Source: Rossellomorea aquimaris (lineage in GTDB: Bacteria; Bacillota; Bacilli; Bacillales; Bacillaceae_B). Taken from it: a stretch of 64,000 nt of DNA. The position numbers and the translations under genes are program-made. The notes beneath the pieces were generated by a model that made no database searches, was not told the DNA's origin, and saw only the letters and a list, made by a program, of their open reading frames with translations. Location of the stretch: positions 2,823,001 to 2,887,000 of the forward strand of contig NZ_CP141595.1 of assembly GCF_035590735.1 (NCBI RefSeq), written 5' to 3'. Below are positions 1 to 9,531 of the stretch, one piece after another. Positions within the stretch are counted from its first letter, which is position 1, and every line of letters starts with the position of its first letter.

Positions 1-298
1 TAAAGTATAGAATGATAAAGGCCCCGACAAGCATCATTCCGAAAAAGGTCGTAAATTCAAATAAATTACTTACAGGAGCGTGTCCTGCTGCCCCCCATCT
101 TAAAAAGAAGTAGCCTAATTGAGCGGCAAATCCGATAAGGGTTAAAACAATTCCGATTAATCCCCACTTTTGCTGATTCGTTTCAGTTGTATTTTTTTGG
201 CGGATGCTCCCACCAAAAAACAACGTAGCAATCAAATACATAATGAAGGATACATAGAGTAAATTACTACTCCACTCTGCCATTGTTATCGTTGACAT
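1..298 (-). CDS. resC: ResC, cytochrome c biogenesis membrane protein (N-terminal part)
   Basis: Partial gene running off the left edge; about 99 N-terminal codons are visible. ResC belongs to the CcsA family and works with ResB in System II haem delivery to apocytochrome c outside the membrane. Visible are two hydrophobic segments (about residues 12-30 and 45-65) and part of a third, followed by a VSNLFEF stretch typical of CcsA proteins. An AGGAGG site lies about 8 bases before the ATG at 298. The start overlaps the resB 3' end by 32 bases, which implies translational coupling. An ATG two codons upstream sits too close to the ribosome site. Confidence 0.9.
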   Translation of the reverse strand, partial: MSTITMAEWSSNLLYVSFIMYLIATLFFGGSIRQKNTTETNQQKWGLIGIVLTLIGFAAQLGYFFLRWGAAGHAPVSNLFEFTTFFGMMLVGAFIILYF

Positions 299-1937
299 CT
301 TCATTCCTCCTTGCTTCGTCTTTTTGTTGTTGATCTTCAGGTTCCTGTATTCCGGTACCTTCCAAAACGAAGTTGATTTCATTTTTTAATCCATGCCAGT
401 TTTTATTCGTATGACCGGCTACGATGACTCCATCTTCAGTGCGCCTGATCCAGATTCTTCGGTGGTGCCAATAAGCACCTTGTACAACACCTATCATAAA
501 GATGGCTCCACCAACGGCAATGATCCAAAGAGTAAGATCCTTATGAACGGTTAAAGCAGATACATCTCTCGTCTCCACACCGGCAAATGACAATTTATAT
601 TCATTGTCACCAAGCGGTTCCAGATTTTGCTGGATTCCTACAAAGCTCACTTCACCCTCGGGCTTTTCAGGCGAGAACAATTTGAAAAGGAATGCAGGAT
701 TATTCGGTAAAGGAGACTTGGTTTGTGGCTCTCCTTCTTCATTAAATCCAGAGAAATCAGGATAATATCCCATCAATTCTACTTTATAACCTTCTTCAAA
801 TGCGTAGGTATCTTGAGGATCAAATAGGTCGACGGTAAATTTCCCGAAGCTGTCCCCTGACTCTTTATTATCGAAAGTAAAGGACATTGATTTAAATTCG
901 TCTAACTTGTAACTGGTTTGATATACAGCGAAATTCCCAAATTTAAGGGGGTGGTTCACTTTAATGGAATCCTCTTTTTCCACTACCCGGTCAGCCGTTT
1001 GTCCAGGAATGTTATCTCCGGATTCCTTATACAATACTACGTCAGACTGGAAATTCTTTGCAATGGTCCCATTCTTATCAATGGCTTCCCCAAATACTTC
1101 TTTGTCTGTATCTTTGTCGTATGTCTCTAACGTAAACCCTTTATTTTCTAAGTAATATTCTTGTTTCGTACCAGGAACGGCCCTTGTTTCACCTTCCCGT
1201 ATCCACACGGTTTCATCAATATACATTCCGGGAACGAATCGCAGCATGCCCCCGAAAAGGAAAATGATCAGACCGATATGATTGACATATGGACCCCATC
1301 TAGAGAAACGATTTTTCTCTGCAAGAATGTTTCCGTCTTCTTCCCGGATCTTATATTTTTTTTGGGATAATTTTTCCTTTATCTTACTTATAGAATCATT
1401 GGCCTCTACTACCATTTCTGTTTTCCCATAGATTCGTTGACGCTTCAGAAAACCGGCATGTCTGGAAACACGTTGGTTCTTGAGGGCTCGATAGAGGGGA
1501 ATCACCCGGTCCAGACTGCAGATTACGAGGGAAACTCCAATCGATGCGATTAACAGTAGATACCACCATGAACTATATAAATCATGGAACCCTAGCGTAT
1601 AATATAATTCTCCAAAAAAACCATATACATCTTCGTAGTACTCATTGGCTGGCTGTCCATTCGGAATATACTGTTCCTGAGGCAGGATCGTGCCGACTGC
1701 AGAGGCGATAAGTGTGATGACAATTAACCATACGCCAACCTTAACAGATGAAAAGAAATTCCAAATCTTGTCGACAATCGATTTGTTATACGTTTGGGAA
1801 CGTCTTGCACTACCCTCATAACGCATGTCATGAAGCTTTTCGTTCTTCGCTTCATCCGTTAAAGCCCGTCCACATGATTCGCATAAAACGGTACCATTCG
1901 GGTTTACATGACCGCATTCACATTTGATCTCTTTCAT
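267..1937 (-). CDS. resB: ResB, cytochrome c biogenesis protein
   Basis: Membrane partner of ResC in System II cytochrome c maturation, 556 aa. Hydrophobic segments lie near residues 65-90, 120-140, 215-235 and 465-485, with a large extracytoplasmic domain between the last two. The pattern RFSRWGPYVNHIG is typical of ResB. The N-terminus carries a small cysteine cluster (C6, C8, C19, C22) resembling a zinc ribbon, as in B. subtilis ResB. The order resA-resB-resC and the short gap to resA indicate an operon. Start ATG with AAGGAG upstream. Confidence 0.96.
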   Translation of the reverse strand: MKEIKCECGHVNPNGTVLCESCGRALTDEAKNEKLHDMRYEGSARRSQTYNKSIVDKIWNFFSSVKVGVWLIVITLIASAVGTILPQEQYIPNGQPANEYYEDVYGFFGELYYTLGFHDLYSSWWYLLLIASIGVSLVICSLDRVIPLYRALKNQRVSRHAGFLKRQRIYGKTEMVVEANDSISKIKEKLSQKKYKIREEDGNILAEKNRFSRWGPYVNHIGLIIFLFGGMLRFVPGMYIDETVWIREGETRAVPGTKQEYYLENKGFTLETYDKDTDKEVFGEAIDKNGTIAKNFQSDVVLYKESGDNIPGQTADRVVEKEDSIKVNHPLKFGNFAVYQTSYKLDEFKSMSFTFDNKESGDSFGKFTVDLFDPQDTYAFEEGYKVELMGYYPDFSGFNEEGEPQTKSPLPNNPAFLFKLFSPEKPEGEVSFVGIQQNLEPLGDNEYKLSFAGVETRDVSALTVHKDLTLWIIAVGGAIFMIGVVQGAYWHHRRIWIRRTEDGVIVAGHTNKNWHGLKNEINFVLEGTGIQEPEDQQQKDEARRNEDVNDNNGRVE

Positions 1938-1971
1938 GTTAAAACTCCTTATATCAAGTTAAACTGCTGAG

Positions 1972-2502
1972 CTAAGGCTTGATGCTCTCTAAATCTTCAA
2001 TGATATCGTTTTCTGACATCGTACCTGTAATGATTTTTTCAATTTCACCTTGAGGGTTAATGAGGAATGTAGTCGGTAACGGATCTATACCGTACGCATT
2101 TTGAACTTCCTCTTCTTTATCTACTAGAATAGGGAACTCTAACCCGTGTTTAGACACGAATCGATTGATAAGGAAATCTGATTCCCCCACATTGACAGCC
2201 AATATGTGTACATCTTGACCTTTGTATTTCTCATATTGATTATTCATATATGGCATCTCTCTTTCACATGGTTTGCACCATGTTCCCCAGAAATTCAGGA
2301 ATACCCCTTGCCCCTCATAGTCGGACAAACGATGTTTATTCCCTTCCATATCTTCTAATACAAAGTCAGGCGCTTGATCTCCCACCTTTAACTTACCTCT
2401 TTCATCCTTCGTAAAGTTTGCATACAGGGTATATGCAACCGCAGAAGTCAGCACAATGAGAATTATGGTCCGGATGAGTAATCTGCGTTTTTTCTTATTC
2501 AT
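1972..2502 (-). CDS. resA: ResA, membrane-anchored thiol-disulfide oxidoreductase
   Basis: ResA reduces the haem-binding cysteines of apocytochrome c on the outer face of the membrane. At 176 aa it has an N-terminal anchor (about residues 10-28) and a thioredoxin fold with the active site WCKPC (C76, C79). B. subtilis ResA has CEPC, so the dipeptide between the cysteines differs. The downstream cis-proline region (LPTTF) is intact. It is the first gene of the res operon and starts at ATG after a GGGAGG site. Confidence 0.96.
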   Translation of the reverse strand: MNKKKRRLLIRTIILIVLTSAVAYTLYANFTKDERGKLKVGDQAPDFVLEDMEGNKHRLSDYEGQGVFLNFWGTWCKPCEREMPYMNNQYEKYKGQDVHILAVNVGESDFLINRFVSKHGLEFPILVDKEEEVQNAYGIDPLPTTFLINPQGEIEKIITGTMSENDIIEDLESIKP

Positions 2503-2573
2503 GTACGTGTGCCTCCCATATCGAAATCGTTCTCAAAAAATGGAAATGTTTTTTCTCTCTTTACAGTAGCAAA

Positions 2574-2613
2574 GGGCCTGATGTCATAAGAATTCTCTTA
2601 TGAGATCAGTCCC
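2574..2613. repeat. Inverted repeat upstream of resA
   Basis: Arms TCATAAGA and TCTTATGA around ATTC, extended outward by an imperfect GGGCCTGA/TCAGTCCC pair. It lies between rluB and resA. Neither side has a long T run, so it is at best a weak terminator for rluB; an operator role for the res operon is equally possible. Confidence 0.5.
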
Positions 2614-2761
2614 TGCCATAATGTAATGTTCCATTCCTTCATAATAAGCAGGGAAATATCCCTTGGATTTCAGGGTAAAATTCCTTTCCCATTATATCAT
2701 TTATCACTTTATAGATAGTGTAAATTATATGAAGGATATGTGACACTTTCCATGTTATTCA

Positions 2762-3493
2762 TTATCGGATGCTTCCCGTTTCAGCAAGTGTTCTTAGCTG
2801 TTTCACTTCATGGGGAGTAAGTTCTCTTCCTTCTCCTGCGTTCAACCCATGAAGAGTAAGGAATGCATATCTTTCTCGTTTCAGTTTTTGAACCGGATAT
2901 CCAAGGGCTTCGAACATTCTGCGTACTTGGCGGTTTCTGCCCTCATGAATCGTAATTTCGACAATGGATTTCCCTTGTTTCTTATCAATGCTTAACACTT
3001 TCACTTTTGCCGGAGCCGTAATGCCGTCCTCCAGTTTAACCCCTTTTTCAAGTTCTCTGATTTTGAATTTAGGTGGGATTCCTTTTAATCTCGCTACATA
3101 CGTTTTTTCAATTTCGTTACTTGGATGCATCAGGGAGTTAGCGAAATCCCCATCATTGGTTAGAAGAAGAATACCTGACGTCTCATAGTCCAGTCTTCCT
3201 ACCGGATAGATTCTTTCTTGTATTTCAGGGAAGAAATCTGTTACGACTTGACGGTCTTTATCGTCAGTCACAGCTGAGATGACCCCTCTTGGTTTATAGA
3301 GCATATAATATACTTTATTTTCTCTTTCAATCTGAATCCCTGTCACTTCAACTCTATCGGAATTAGAAACCTTGGTTCCTAATTCTTTCACTACTGTACC
3401 ATTGACCTTTACTTTACCTTCTATAATTAATTGCTCAGCTTTTCGTCGTGACGCTACGCCACTATGAGCAATAACCTTTTGTAATCGTTCCAC
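2762..3493 (-). CDS. rluB: RluB-type 23S rRNA pseudouridine synthase
   Basis: Converts a uridine of 23S rRNA domain V to pseudouridine (RsuA/RluB family), 243 aa. The N-terminal S4 RNA-binding domain (residues 1-60) begins MERLQKVIAHSGVASRRKAE. The catalytic aspartate lies in GRLDYETSGILLLTNDG near residues 98-114. A late GRNRQVRRMFEALGYPV motif is also family-typical. The start is GTG at 3493 with GAGGTGA upstream. It precedes resA as in B. subtilis (ypuL-resA), with about 260 bases between. Confidence 0.95.
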   Translation of the reverse strand: MERLQKVIAHSGVASRRKAEQLIIEGKVKVNGTVVKELGTKVSNSDRVEVTGIQIERENKVYYMLYKPRGVISAVTDDKDRQVVTDFFPEIQERIYPVGRLDYETSGILLLTNDGDFANSLMHPSNEIEKTYVARLKGIPPKFKIRELEKGVKLEDGITAPAKVKVLSIDKKQGKSIVEITIHEGRNRQVRRMFEALGYPVQKLKRERYAFLTLHGLNAGEGRELTPHEVKQLRTLAETGSIR

Positions 3494-3565
3494 GGTCTTT
3501 CACCTCATTTAATTTTCAATACATTTGTCTTCATGAATTATTACACAATCCAGGCAAAATAGAAA

Positions 3566-3608
3566 GGTATAAAGAAAAATCGACCTTTTCAGTCGATTTC
3601 TTTATACC
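3566..3608. terminator. Long hairpin between spmB and rluB
   Basis: Near-perfect inverted repeat: GGTATAAAGAAA plus ATCGAC pair with GTCGAT plus TTTCTTTATACC around a 7-base loop. Both sides run into T-rich sequence, so it could end transcription in either direction. It would insulate rluB from reading through the long spacer downstream of spmB. Confidence 0.7.
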
Positions 3609-3729
3609 TTATTATTTTCTTTATAATAGATTTTTTACAAAAAGTTGTTTTTAACTTATGGTCTGCCTGGGGAACCAATCCGCTGATTTTGTTTTTTATA
3701 TAATTGGTAGGGTTGAAATATGGACCGTT

Positions 3730-3855
3730 CCTTTCCGCTCCAGGCACAAGATTCCCCGGGGAGGAAGTCGAGCCTCCTCGGGCTTTGCCCTGTGGGTCTG
3801 GACCTTTCCTCTATTTCCCGCAGGAGTCAAGTGCCTTCCGCTACAATCCACTCTG
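3730..3855. repeat. GC-rich folded intergenic element
   Basis: A roughly 125-base GC-rich block stands out from its AT-rich flanks. Outer GGCAC/GTGCC arms (about 3743 and 3831) enclose nested short hairpins: CGAG-CCTC-CTCG, GGGC-TTT-GCCC and GAGGAA/TTCCTC. Reading frames through it are short and lack family motifs. It resembles GC-rich intergenic repeats I recall from other Bacillaceae, but I cannot name the family. Confidence 0.6.
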
Positions 3856-4084
3856 AGCTATTTCACATCTTTGCGAGGTCCGAACTCACGGTTGCCTTGG
3901 ATTACAATTCATAAAGGACATTGAAAGGCACGCATAAGATCCAAATAAACCTAATAAAGAAACAGATTTTGAAAAGGTCACTTTCACAAATAAGAAAAGA
4001 AAGAAGCAGATTAAGAGAATGATAAAATATATTGGATTCCAAAATAGAAAAAATAACAATATTATTTTTTTGATTCTTTTGTTC

Positions 4085-4175
4085 CCAAATCAAGCGGGTG
4101 AGACCCAGGTTCTCAATCTGAAGAGACTCTCCGCAAGACCACGGAAACCTGGAGCGGAAATCATCTACTACTTTC
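4085..4175. repeat. Degenerate inverted copy of the GC-rich intergenic element
   Basis: On the minus strand this stretch has TTTCCGCTCCAGG followed by TTTCCGTGG, echoing CTTTCCGCTCCAGG...TTCCCCGGGG in the element at 3730-3855, but in opposite orientation and eroded. With that element it accounts for most of the 740-base gap between rluB and spmB; the rest is AT-rich DNA in which I see nothing. Confidence 0.4.
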
Positions 4176-4232
4176 ATCTTTAAAAATAGCAACAAACTAT
4201 TCGAAAAGTGCCTTATTAATAGAAACCCACCC

Positions 4233-4760
4233 TTAAAACATAACCGTGACGATGAAGATTGCAGCTACGATCCCTACGACATCGGCTAGTAATCCAACTT
4301 TGAGGGCGTCTCCCATTTTCCGGATCCCCACCGCCCCGAAGTACACGGTCAATACGTAAAGGGTTGTATCTGTACTTCCCTGTAAGGTCGATGCAAGTCT
4401 TCCGATAAAGGAATCTGGTCCGTGGGTAGCGACTATGTCGCTCATCATACCCAGGGCAGCTGTTCCTGAAATGGGTCTGATAATGGCAAGTGGCACAATC
4501 TCTGGCGGAATACCGAGTGCAAGCAATCCCGGACGGATGAGGTTCACAAAGAACTCAAGTGCTCCTGATTCTCTAAATATGGTAATCGAAACAAGCATTC
4601 CAATGAGAAAAGGAATGATCGATACAGCAATTTTAATGCCTTCTTTTCCCCCATCTACAAACACTTCATACGTTGGTACCCTTTTGAGGGTGCCATAGAT
4701 TAATATGAAGCCAATCATAATGGGGATTAACCATAATGAAATAGTGGATATCCATTGCAT
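4233..4760 (-). CDS. spmB: SpmB, spore maturation protein B
   Basis: Integral membrane protein of the nucleoside-recognition (Gate) family, 175 aa, with about five hydrophobic segments. In B. subtilis SpmA and SpmB are needed for full dehydration of the spore core. The sequence shows the family GGKEGIKIAVSIIPFLIGML segment (about 37-56) and the RPISGTAALGMMSD motif (about 95-108). It begins at the base after the spmA stop, so the two are co-translated. Nothing unusual. Confidence 0.95.
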   Translation of the reverse strand: MQWISTISLWLIPIMIGFILIYGTLKRVPTYEVFVDGGKEGIKIAVSIIPFLIGMLVSITIFRESGALEFFVNLIRPGLLALGIPPEIVPLAIIRPISGTAALGMMSDIVATHGPDSFIGRLASTLQGSTDTTLYVLTVYFGAVGIRKMGDALKVGLLADVVGIVAAIFIVTVMF

Positions 4761-5354
4761 CTACTTCACCTCACGACGAGTACGTCTGTAATGAAAATAA
4801 CGGTCTATCAGTATGGCTCCGATGGTCGATAGCATTGTGGCAATTAAGGTTGGTCCAACAATTTCAGTTGGAGAAGCTGAATCATATTTCATCCGGATCG
4901 CAATGACCGTTGTGGGAATGATGGTAAGACTTGACGTATTAATCGCCAAGAAAGTAATCATCGACCTGCTCGCATAGTCTTTTCCTCCGTTAAGCTCCTT
5001 TAATTGCTCCATCGCTTTGATTCCGAGAGGTGTTGCTGCGTTACCAAGGCCAAACATATTGGCCATCATATTCGATAATATATACCCCATTGCAGGATGA
5101 TTATCAGGAACCTCTGGAAACAACCGGGTGACAAATGGCCTGAACAACCTGGCCAGTTTATCCAACAATCCCGCTTCCTGGGCAATCCTCATGATTCCCA
5201 ACCAAAAAACCAATACACTGACCAACCCTATACAGAGGGTAACGGCTTCATTTGCAGAAGTGAAAATGGCTTCGTTTACTTCTTTCATCTTCCCGTTGAT
5301 AATGGCGAACACTAAACCGATGATGGTCATCCCAACCCAAATGAGATTAACCAT
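4761..5354 (-). CDS. spmA: SpmA, spore maturation protein A
   Basis: Partner of SpmB, 197 aa against 196 in B. subtilis. A multi-pass membrane protein of the nucleoside-recognition family, acting in spore core dehydration. Diagnostic stretches are GYILSNMMANMFGLGNAATP (about 90-109) and NTSSLTIIPTTVIAIRM. Its start overlaps the dacB end by 8 bases, giving a dacB-spmA-spmB operon as in B. subtilis. Confidence 0.96.
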   Translation of the reverse strand: MVNLIWVGMTIIGLVFAIINGKMKEVNEAIFTSANEAVTLCIGLVSVLVFWLGIMRIAQEAGLLDKLARLFRPFVTRLFPEVPDNHPAMGYILSNMMANMFGLGNAATPLGIKAMEQLKELNGGKDYASRSMITFLAINTSSLTIIPTTVIAIRMKYDSASPTEIVGPTLIATMLSTIGAILIDRYFHYRRTRREVK

Positions 5355-6513
5355 GATCCCTGACCCCTATAAAGGACTCGAAAGAATAGGCCCAGAATTT
5401 CCACCAGCTCTTTTCTTTTTCTGTTTCATCCGTTGTTTTATAGAAAATGGGAAGAGTGTCTACTTCTTCATCTTCTAAATACACGACAGCCTTCCCTACT
5501 ACTTCAGGTACATTTTTATTCTTTAACCATTCCTCTTTAGGCTTTAGCATTTTGTACTCTACCTTCACATCATCCACTTCATCGTCTTGAAGGGTTAGGA
5601 CAGATTCCCGTTTAAGATAGGCATGATCCTTATAAATTTTGTCATCCATTTTTTCAATCGTGCCATCTTCCAGGACAATCTTATAATCATATTGCTTAAA
5701 CCCGTATTCAAACATTCCTATATGATCATTCCAATCATCAGGTCCATTCAGTGTAACGGCAATCAGGTTCTCCCCGTCCTTGGAAGCTGTGGACACAAGC
5801 GTTCTTTTGGCCAGTTTTGTATATCCCGTTTTCCCACCCGTACTATGCTTATACAATTCTGTTAATAACCTATTTTTGTTCTTCCACTTTCGGTCCCACT
5901 TTTCTTCAGGATTTGGCGCTGTATGCACTTTTGTCCCTGCAATCTCCTTGTAAACTTCATTCTCCATTGAATATCTAGTCAGAACTGCCATATCGTAAGC
6001 AGTGGAATAGTGGTCTTCATGATCATCGAGACCATGTGGATTGGAAAAATGCGTATTTTTCATTCCGATTTCAGTCGCCTTTTCATTCATCATATAGGCA
6101 AACCCGTCAAGACTTCCTCCAACAGTTTCTGCGATAGCGACTGCCGCATCATTCCCGGATCTCAACATAAGCCCGTAAACGAGATCTTCCAGCTTGATTT
6201 TCTCTCCCGCTTTTAGGTAAAGGGAGGAACCTTCCGTTCCCGCAGCATTCGAAGATACCGTTACTTCCTTATCCATCATTCCGGATTCAACCGCAAGAAT
6301 CGCCGTCATGATTTTTGTGATGCTTGCAATCCGGCTTTGACTGTGGGCATCCTTCTCATAAAGGATCCGGCCCGTCTCCTGATCCATTAAAATCGCCCGC
6401 TGTGAACTAACAGAAGGTGCGGCCTGAACTTCATTGGTAACTACTACAAATAGCAAAGTGAGGATTAGAATATAATATATGTAATATTTCACTCTCTTAC
6501 GATTCACACCCAT
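5347..6513 (-). CDS. dacB: DacB, sporulation D-alanyl-D-alanine carboxypeptidase (PBP5*)
   Basis: Penicillin-binding carboxypeptidase that trims stem peptides during spore cortex synthesis, setting cross-linking. It has 388 aa with an N-terminal hydrophobic signal (about 10-31). Peptidase S11 motifs are intact: SITK (S64, K67), SGN (119-121) and KTG (near 228), followed by a C-terminal beta domain and a possible amphipathic tail. It heads the dacB-spmA-spmB operon with a SigE-like promoter upstream. A GTG two codons in has better ribosome-site spacing and is an alternative start. Confidence 0.95.
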   Translation of the reverse strand: MGVNRKRVKYYIYYILILTLLFVVVTNEVQAAPSVSSQRAILMDQETGRILYEKDAHSQSRIASITKIMTAILAVESGMMDKEVTVSSNAAGTEGSSLYLKAGEKIKLEDLVYGLMLRSGNDAAVAIAETVGGSLDGFAYMMNEKATEIGMKNTHFSNPHGLDDHEDHYSTAYDMAVLTRYSMENEVYKEIAGTKVHTAPNPEEKWDRKWKNKNRLLTELYKHSTGGKTGYTKLAKRTLVSTASKDGENLIAVTLNGPDDWNDHIGMFEYGFKQYDYKIVLEDGTIEKMDDKIYKDHAYLKRESVLTLQDDEVDDVKVEYKMLKPKEEWLKNKNVPEVVGKAVVYLEDEEVDTLPIFYKTTDETEKEKSWWKFWAYSFESFIGVRDHG

Positions 6514-6543
6514 CTACTCCTTTAATTCTAACGTGTTTGTACA

Positions 6544-6571
6544 AGTTTATGCAGGACAAGGGGTAATATGA
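6544..6571 (-). promoter_or_regulatory. SigE-type promoter of dacB-spmAB
   Basis: Minus strand shows TCATATT, 13 bases, then CATAAACT, matching the mother-cell SigE pattern (ATATT ... CATAnnnT), about 30 bases before the dacB start. B. subtilis dacB is SigE-controlled, which fits. Confidence 0.65.
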
Positions 6572-6618
6572 ATGAAAATCCGGAATTCGCACCAAGGTTC
6601 TATTCCTGGCATTTACCC

Positions 6619-6661
6619 CACGAAAAAACACAGCAGAGGTTCTCTGCTGTGTTTTTTCGTG
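6619..6661. terminator. Terminator after scpB
   Basis: Perfect hairpin with 19-base arms, CACGAAAAAACACAGCAGA and its complement, around GGTT. The T-rich arm makes it a strong rho-independent terminator for the minus-strand scpAB operon; it is symmetrical enough to work both ways. Confidence 0.85.
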
Positions 6662-6715
6662 ATTCTATTCTTTTTGGTCCGAATCCATGCCTGTCCATTT
6701 ATATTTGATTCTGCT

Positions 6716-7309
6716 CTACTCTTTCGATTCCATCGTTTCCTGGAATTTCTCAAAAAACAAGTCCGCTTCATCCTGCATGAATTCGTCCTCGATATTTTCA
6801 GGTAAAGGAGGAAGTTCTTCTATTCTCTTCAATCCGAAATAGTCCAGAAATTCTTTTGTCGTACCGAATAAGTAGGCACGACCTGTCCCTTCTGCTCTCC
6901 CAACTTCCTTCACCAGTCCTTTTGACGTAAGGGTCTGAATGGGACGTTCTGTTTTGACACCTCTGATTTGTTCAATCTCCATCCTCGTGATCGGCTGCTT
7001 ATAAGCGACAATCGCAAGTGTTTCTAGAGCTGCTTGCGATAAAAAGCTTACATTTGGTGACTCAACCAATTTCTTTAAGTAATCGGCGTTGCTTTTTTTT
7101 GTCACCAATTGAAAGGTGTCCGCTATCTCAATCAAATAAATCCCCCGGTTGGGATCCTTTTCATAATCCGACTTCAGCTCCTCTATCACAGCCATCGCTT
7201 CCTGATCACCGATTTCCAGAACAGAACAAACTTGCTTGAGTGAAAGACCTTCATCACCAGCTGCAAACAATAAGCTTTCGAGGATCCCTTTCCAATTATT
7301 ACTGTTCAA
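6716..7309 (-). CDS. scpB: ScpB, segregation and condensation protein B
   Basis: Winged-helix kite subunit that binds ScpA and SMC in the condensin complex, aiding chromosome compaction and segregation. It is 197 aa, the usual length. Family signatures are [19 protein letters not shown] (about 90-108) and [14 protein letters not shown]. The start is TTG with AGGAGG upstream, and it overlaps the scpA 3' end by 11 bases, as expected for coupled subunits. Confidence 0.95.
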   Translation of the reverse strand: MNSNNWKGILESLLFAAGDEGLSLKQVCSVLEIGDQEAMAVIEELKSDYEKDPNRGIYLIEIADTFQLVTKKSNADYLKKLVESPNVSFLSQAALETLAIVAYKQPITRMEIEQIRGVKTERPIQTLTSKGLVKEVGRAEGTGRAYLFGTTKEFLDYFGLKRIEELPPLPENIEDEFMQDEADLFFEKFQETMESKE

Positions 7310-8060
7310 CTAGACCTACCTCCTCTCCTGCTTCAACAAATATTTCAGTGAAGTTTTTTTCTTGATTGACAATGACCTGCTTTCTCTTCATCAATTCAAG
7401 CACGGCAAGGAAAGTAACAACGAGATGTTCTTTATTATCAGACGGGAAAAGACTTGTAAAGGGTGTTCGCTCTTTGATATTTCGCAGACTATGAAGAATA
7501 TCATTCATTCTTTTCTCAATGGATATTTCCTGTCTGGTAATTCTGGTTTGCACGGGTCTTTGCAGCTTCTTACGCCTCAATAGTTTATGAAAAGCTCCTA
7601 ACATATCATATAATGACACTTGAGCCTCACTATTCTTTAAATCCACTTCCTCCGTAAATTCCGAGAGATCACTTGGGGGTTTCGTATACACTTGTCCCCG
7701 TTCTTCCTCACGGTGCTTCAGCTCATTGGCAGCTTCTTTAAACTTGCGATACTCAATCAACCTCTCAACTAATTCATCACGGGGATCTTCCTCTTCGAAT
7801 TCAATTTCATCGTTTGAAAGTCCATCATCATGTTTAGGGAGAAGCATTTTACTTTTAATCGCTAATAATGTAGCCGCCATCACTAAGTACTCACTGGCAA
7901 CATCAAGTTGCAAACTCTTCATCGTATGTACATATAACATATATTGCTCAGTAATTTGAGCCATAGGAATATCATATATATCAACTTCCAACGAATTAAT
8001 CAGATGCAAAAGAAGATCTAACGGACCTTCAAAAGCGTCAATCTTCACATTGTATTCCAC
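7299..8060 (-). CDS. scpA: ScpA, kleisin subunit of SMC complex
   Basis: The kleisin that bridges the SMC head domains, 253 aa. The N-terminal SMC-neck-binding region begins with the family-typical [20 protein letters not shown] (residues 3-22). The middle is acidic (about 85-130), and the C-terminal winged helix (about 170-250) contacts the SMC head. GTG start at 8060. Upstream it is divergent from ypuF, with about 180 bases between. Confidence 0.95.
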   Translation of the reverse strand: MEYNVKIDAFEGPLDLLLHLINSLEVDIYDIPMAQITEQYMLYVHTMKSLQLDVASEYLVMAATLLAIKSKMLLPKHDDGLSNDEIEFEEEDPRDELVERLIEYRKFKEAANELKHREEERGQVYTKPPSDLSEFTEEVDLKNSEAQVSLYDMLGAFHKLLRRKKLQRPVQTRITRQEISIEKRMNDILHSLRNIKERTPFTSLFPSDNKEHLVVTFLAVLELMKRKQVIVNQEKNFTEIFVEAGEEVGLVEQ

Positions 8061-8243
8061 TTTATCACCAAATTTCTAATTACAGTCATTCCTGATCGCT
8101 ACTTAATAGTATAGTAGATTGATCTCTATTCTCCAATAGAAAGTTTTTGTATAAAGACGAGGTACCTGTCGTTTTGGCAAAGAAGTTGAATATGCTACAC
8201 TTTAAGTACTCAAACGGTATTTTATAATAAAGGAGGGACTTAC

Positions 8244-8765
8244 ATGATTTATCCTAAACCTTACTTAGAATTCTTAATGTATTTCCACGGAAATCGTGAT
8301 TACTTCGAGTGTCATGAAGTGTTGGAAGAATATTGGAAATGTGTTGATCCTAAGAATCGTTCATCCCATTGGGTAGGTTTGATCCAGGTTGCTGTGGGTT
8401 TATATCATTACAGAAGAGGTAATCTTTCAGGAGCAGCCCGGACATTTAAGAAGGCCGTCCAAAATATCGAACTGAATCAGGATGAACTTTCCCGATTAGG
8501 GATCCACCCTGGTAAACTTCAGGAAATGCTCGTTGATATCACCTATGGACTAAGTACCAATCAGCCATATCACAGCATCAATATCCCCCTGACGGATACT
8601 TCCCTACAGAAGCAGGTCCAATCACTGTGTGAGGACCATGGGTACTCCTGGTGTTCTCCAAGTGATTTAAATAATAACGAGCTCATTCATCGTCATTCCC
8701 TGCGTGACCGTTCAGAAGTGATTTTAGAGCGAAAAAATGCATTACAACGAAAAAAAAGAGGCTGA
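8244..8765 (+). CDS. ypuF: YpuF-like DUF309 protein
   Basis: Conserved protein of unknown function, 173 aa. DUF309 signatures lie in the N-terminal half: YFECHEVLEEYWK (about 25-37) and HWVGLIQVAVGLYHYRRGN. In B. subtilis it lies beside scpAB, as here. The C-terminal 60 residues are less conserved and basic at the end. The start has AAAGGAGGGA upstream. No catalytic function can be assigned. Confidence 0.88.
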   Translation: MIYPKPYLEFLMYFHGNRDYFECHEVLEEYWKCVDPKNRSSHWVGLIQVAVGLYHYRRGNLSGAARTFKKAVQNIELNQDELSRLGIHPGKLQEMLVDITYGLSTNQPYHSINIPLTDTSLQKQVQSLCEDHGYSWCSPSDLNNNELIHRHSLRDRSEVILERKNALQRKKRG

Positions 8766-8793
8766 CCACCTGCTGATCCGGTGGCCGTCCTCT

Positions 8794-8795
<2 letters not shown>
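8755..8795. terminator. Bidirectional terminator between ypuF and ribT
   Basis: AAAGAGG ... CCACC ... GGTGG ... CCTCTTT forms a hairpin between two convergent genes, overlapping both stop codons. A-rich and T-rich flanks suit termination in both directions. Confidence 0.8.
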
Positions 8796-9180
<385 letters not shown>

Positions 9181-9295
9181 TTATGTTTTATGCCTAATCT
9201 ATTTATTTCCTATTATAGACAAAAACTAGAAATTTAATTGATATGAACGTTTATTTATCTTACTAAATTTACTTTTATTAATCAACTTTAACCAA

Positions 9296-9388
9296 TCAGT
9301 TTCCCGCCAGGAACAGCCAGTAAATGACTCCCCATACTATGCCTGTTACTAATAAAAACAAGAACAATCCCTTATTGCTGATCTTCAT
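9296..9388 (-). CDS. Putative 30-aa membrane peptide
   Basis: A 31-codon frame (30 aa plus stop) begins ATG at 9388 after an AAAGGAG site. The product starts MKISNKG, then has one hydrophobic span of about 20 residues with glycine and tryptophan, and ends LAGN. Short basic N-terminus plus one transmembrane helix resembles the many small single-pass peptides of Bacilli. It lies alone between ribT and lysA. I do not recognise it; translation is inferred only from the ribosome site and composition. Confidence 0.55.
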   Translation of the reverse strand: MKISNKGLFLFLLVTGIVWGVIYWLFLAGN

Positions 9389-9481
9389 AAATGACTCCTT
9401 TGTCTACACTATATTCACCTTTATATATCATTGTTATTGTATAGTAAAATCAATATTTGTTAAAGTATGTAATTAAAAATG

Positions 9482-9521
9482 CAAAAAAAGTAGTCTTTAA
9501 GTATGATATACTTAAAGACTA
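9482..9521 (-). terminator. Terminator of lysA
   Basis: Perfect 14-base arms TAGTCTTTAAGTAT/ATACTTAAAGACTA around GAT, followed on the minus strand by seven T. It lies 10 bases past the lysA stop. Confidence 0.9.
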
Positions 9522-9531
9522 TGTTTCCAAC

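Noticed and set aside
3902..4195. 97-codon frame on the minus strand between rluB and spmB
   Set aside because: It crosses the eroded GC-rich element, has no ribosome site and no family pattern.
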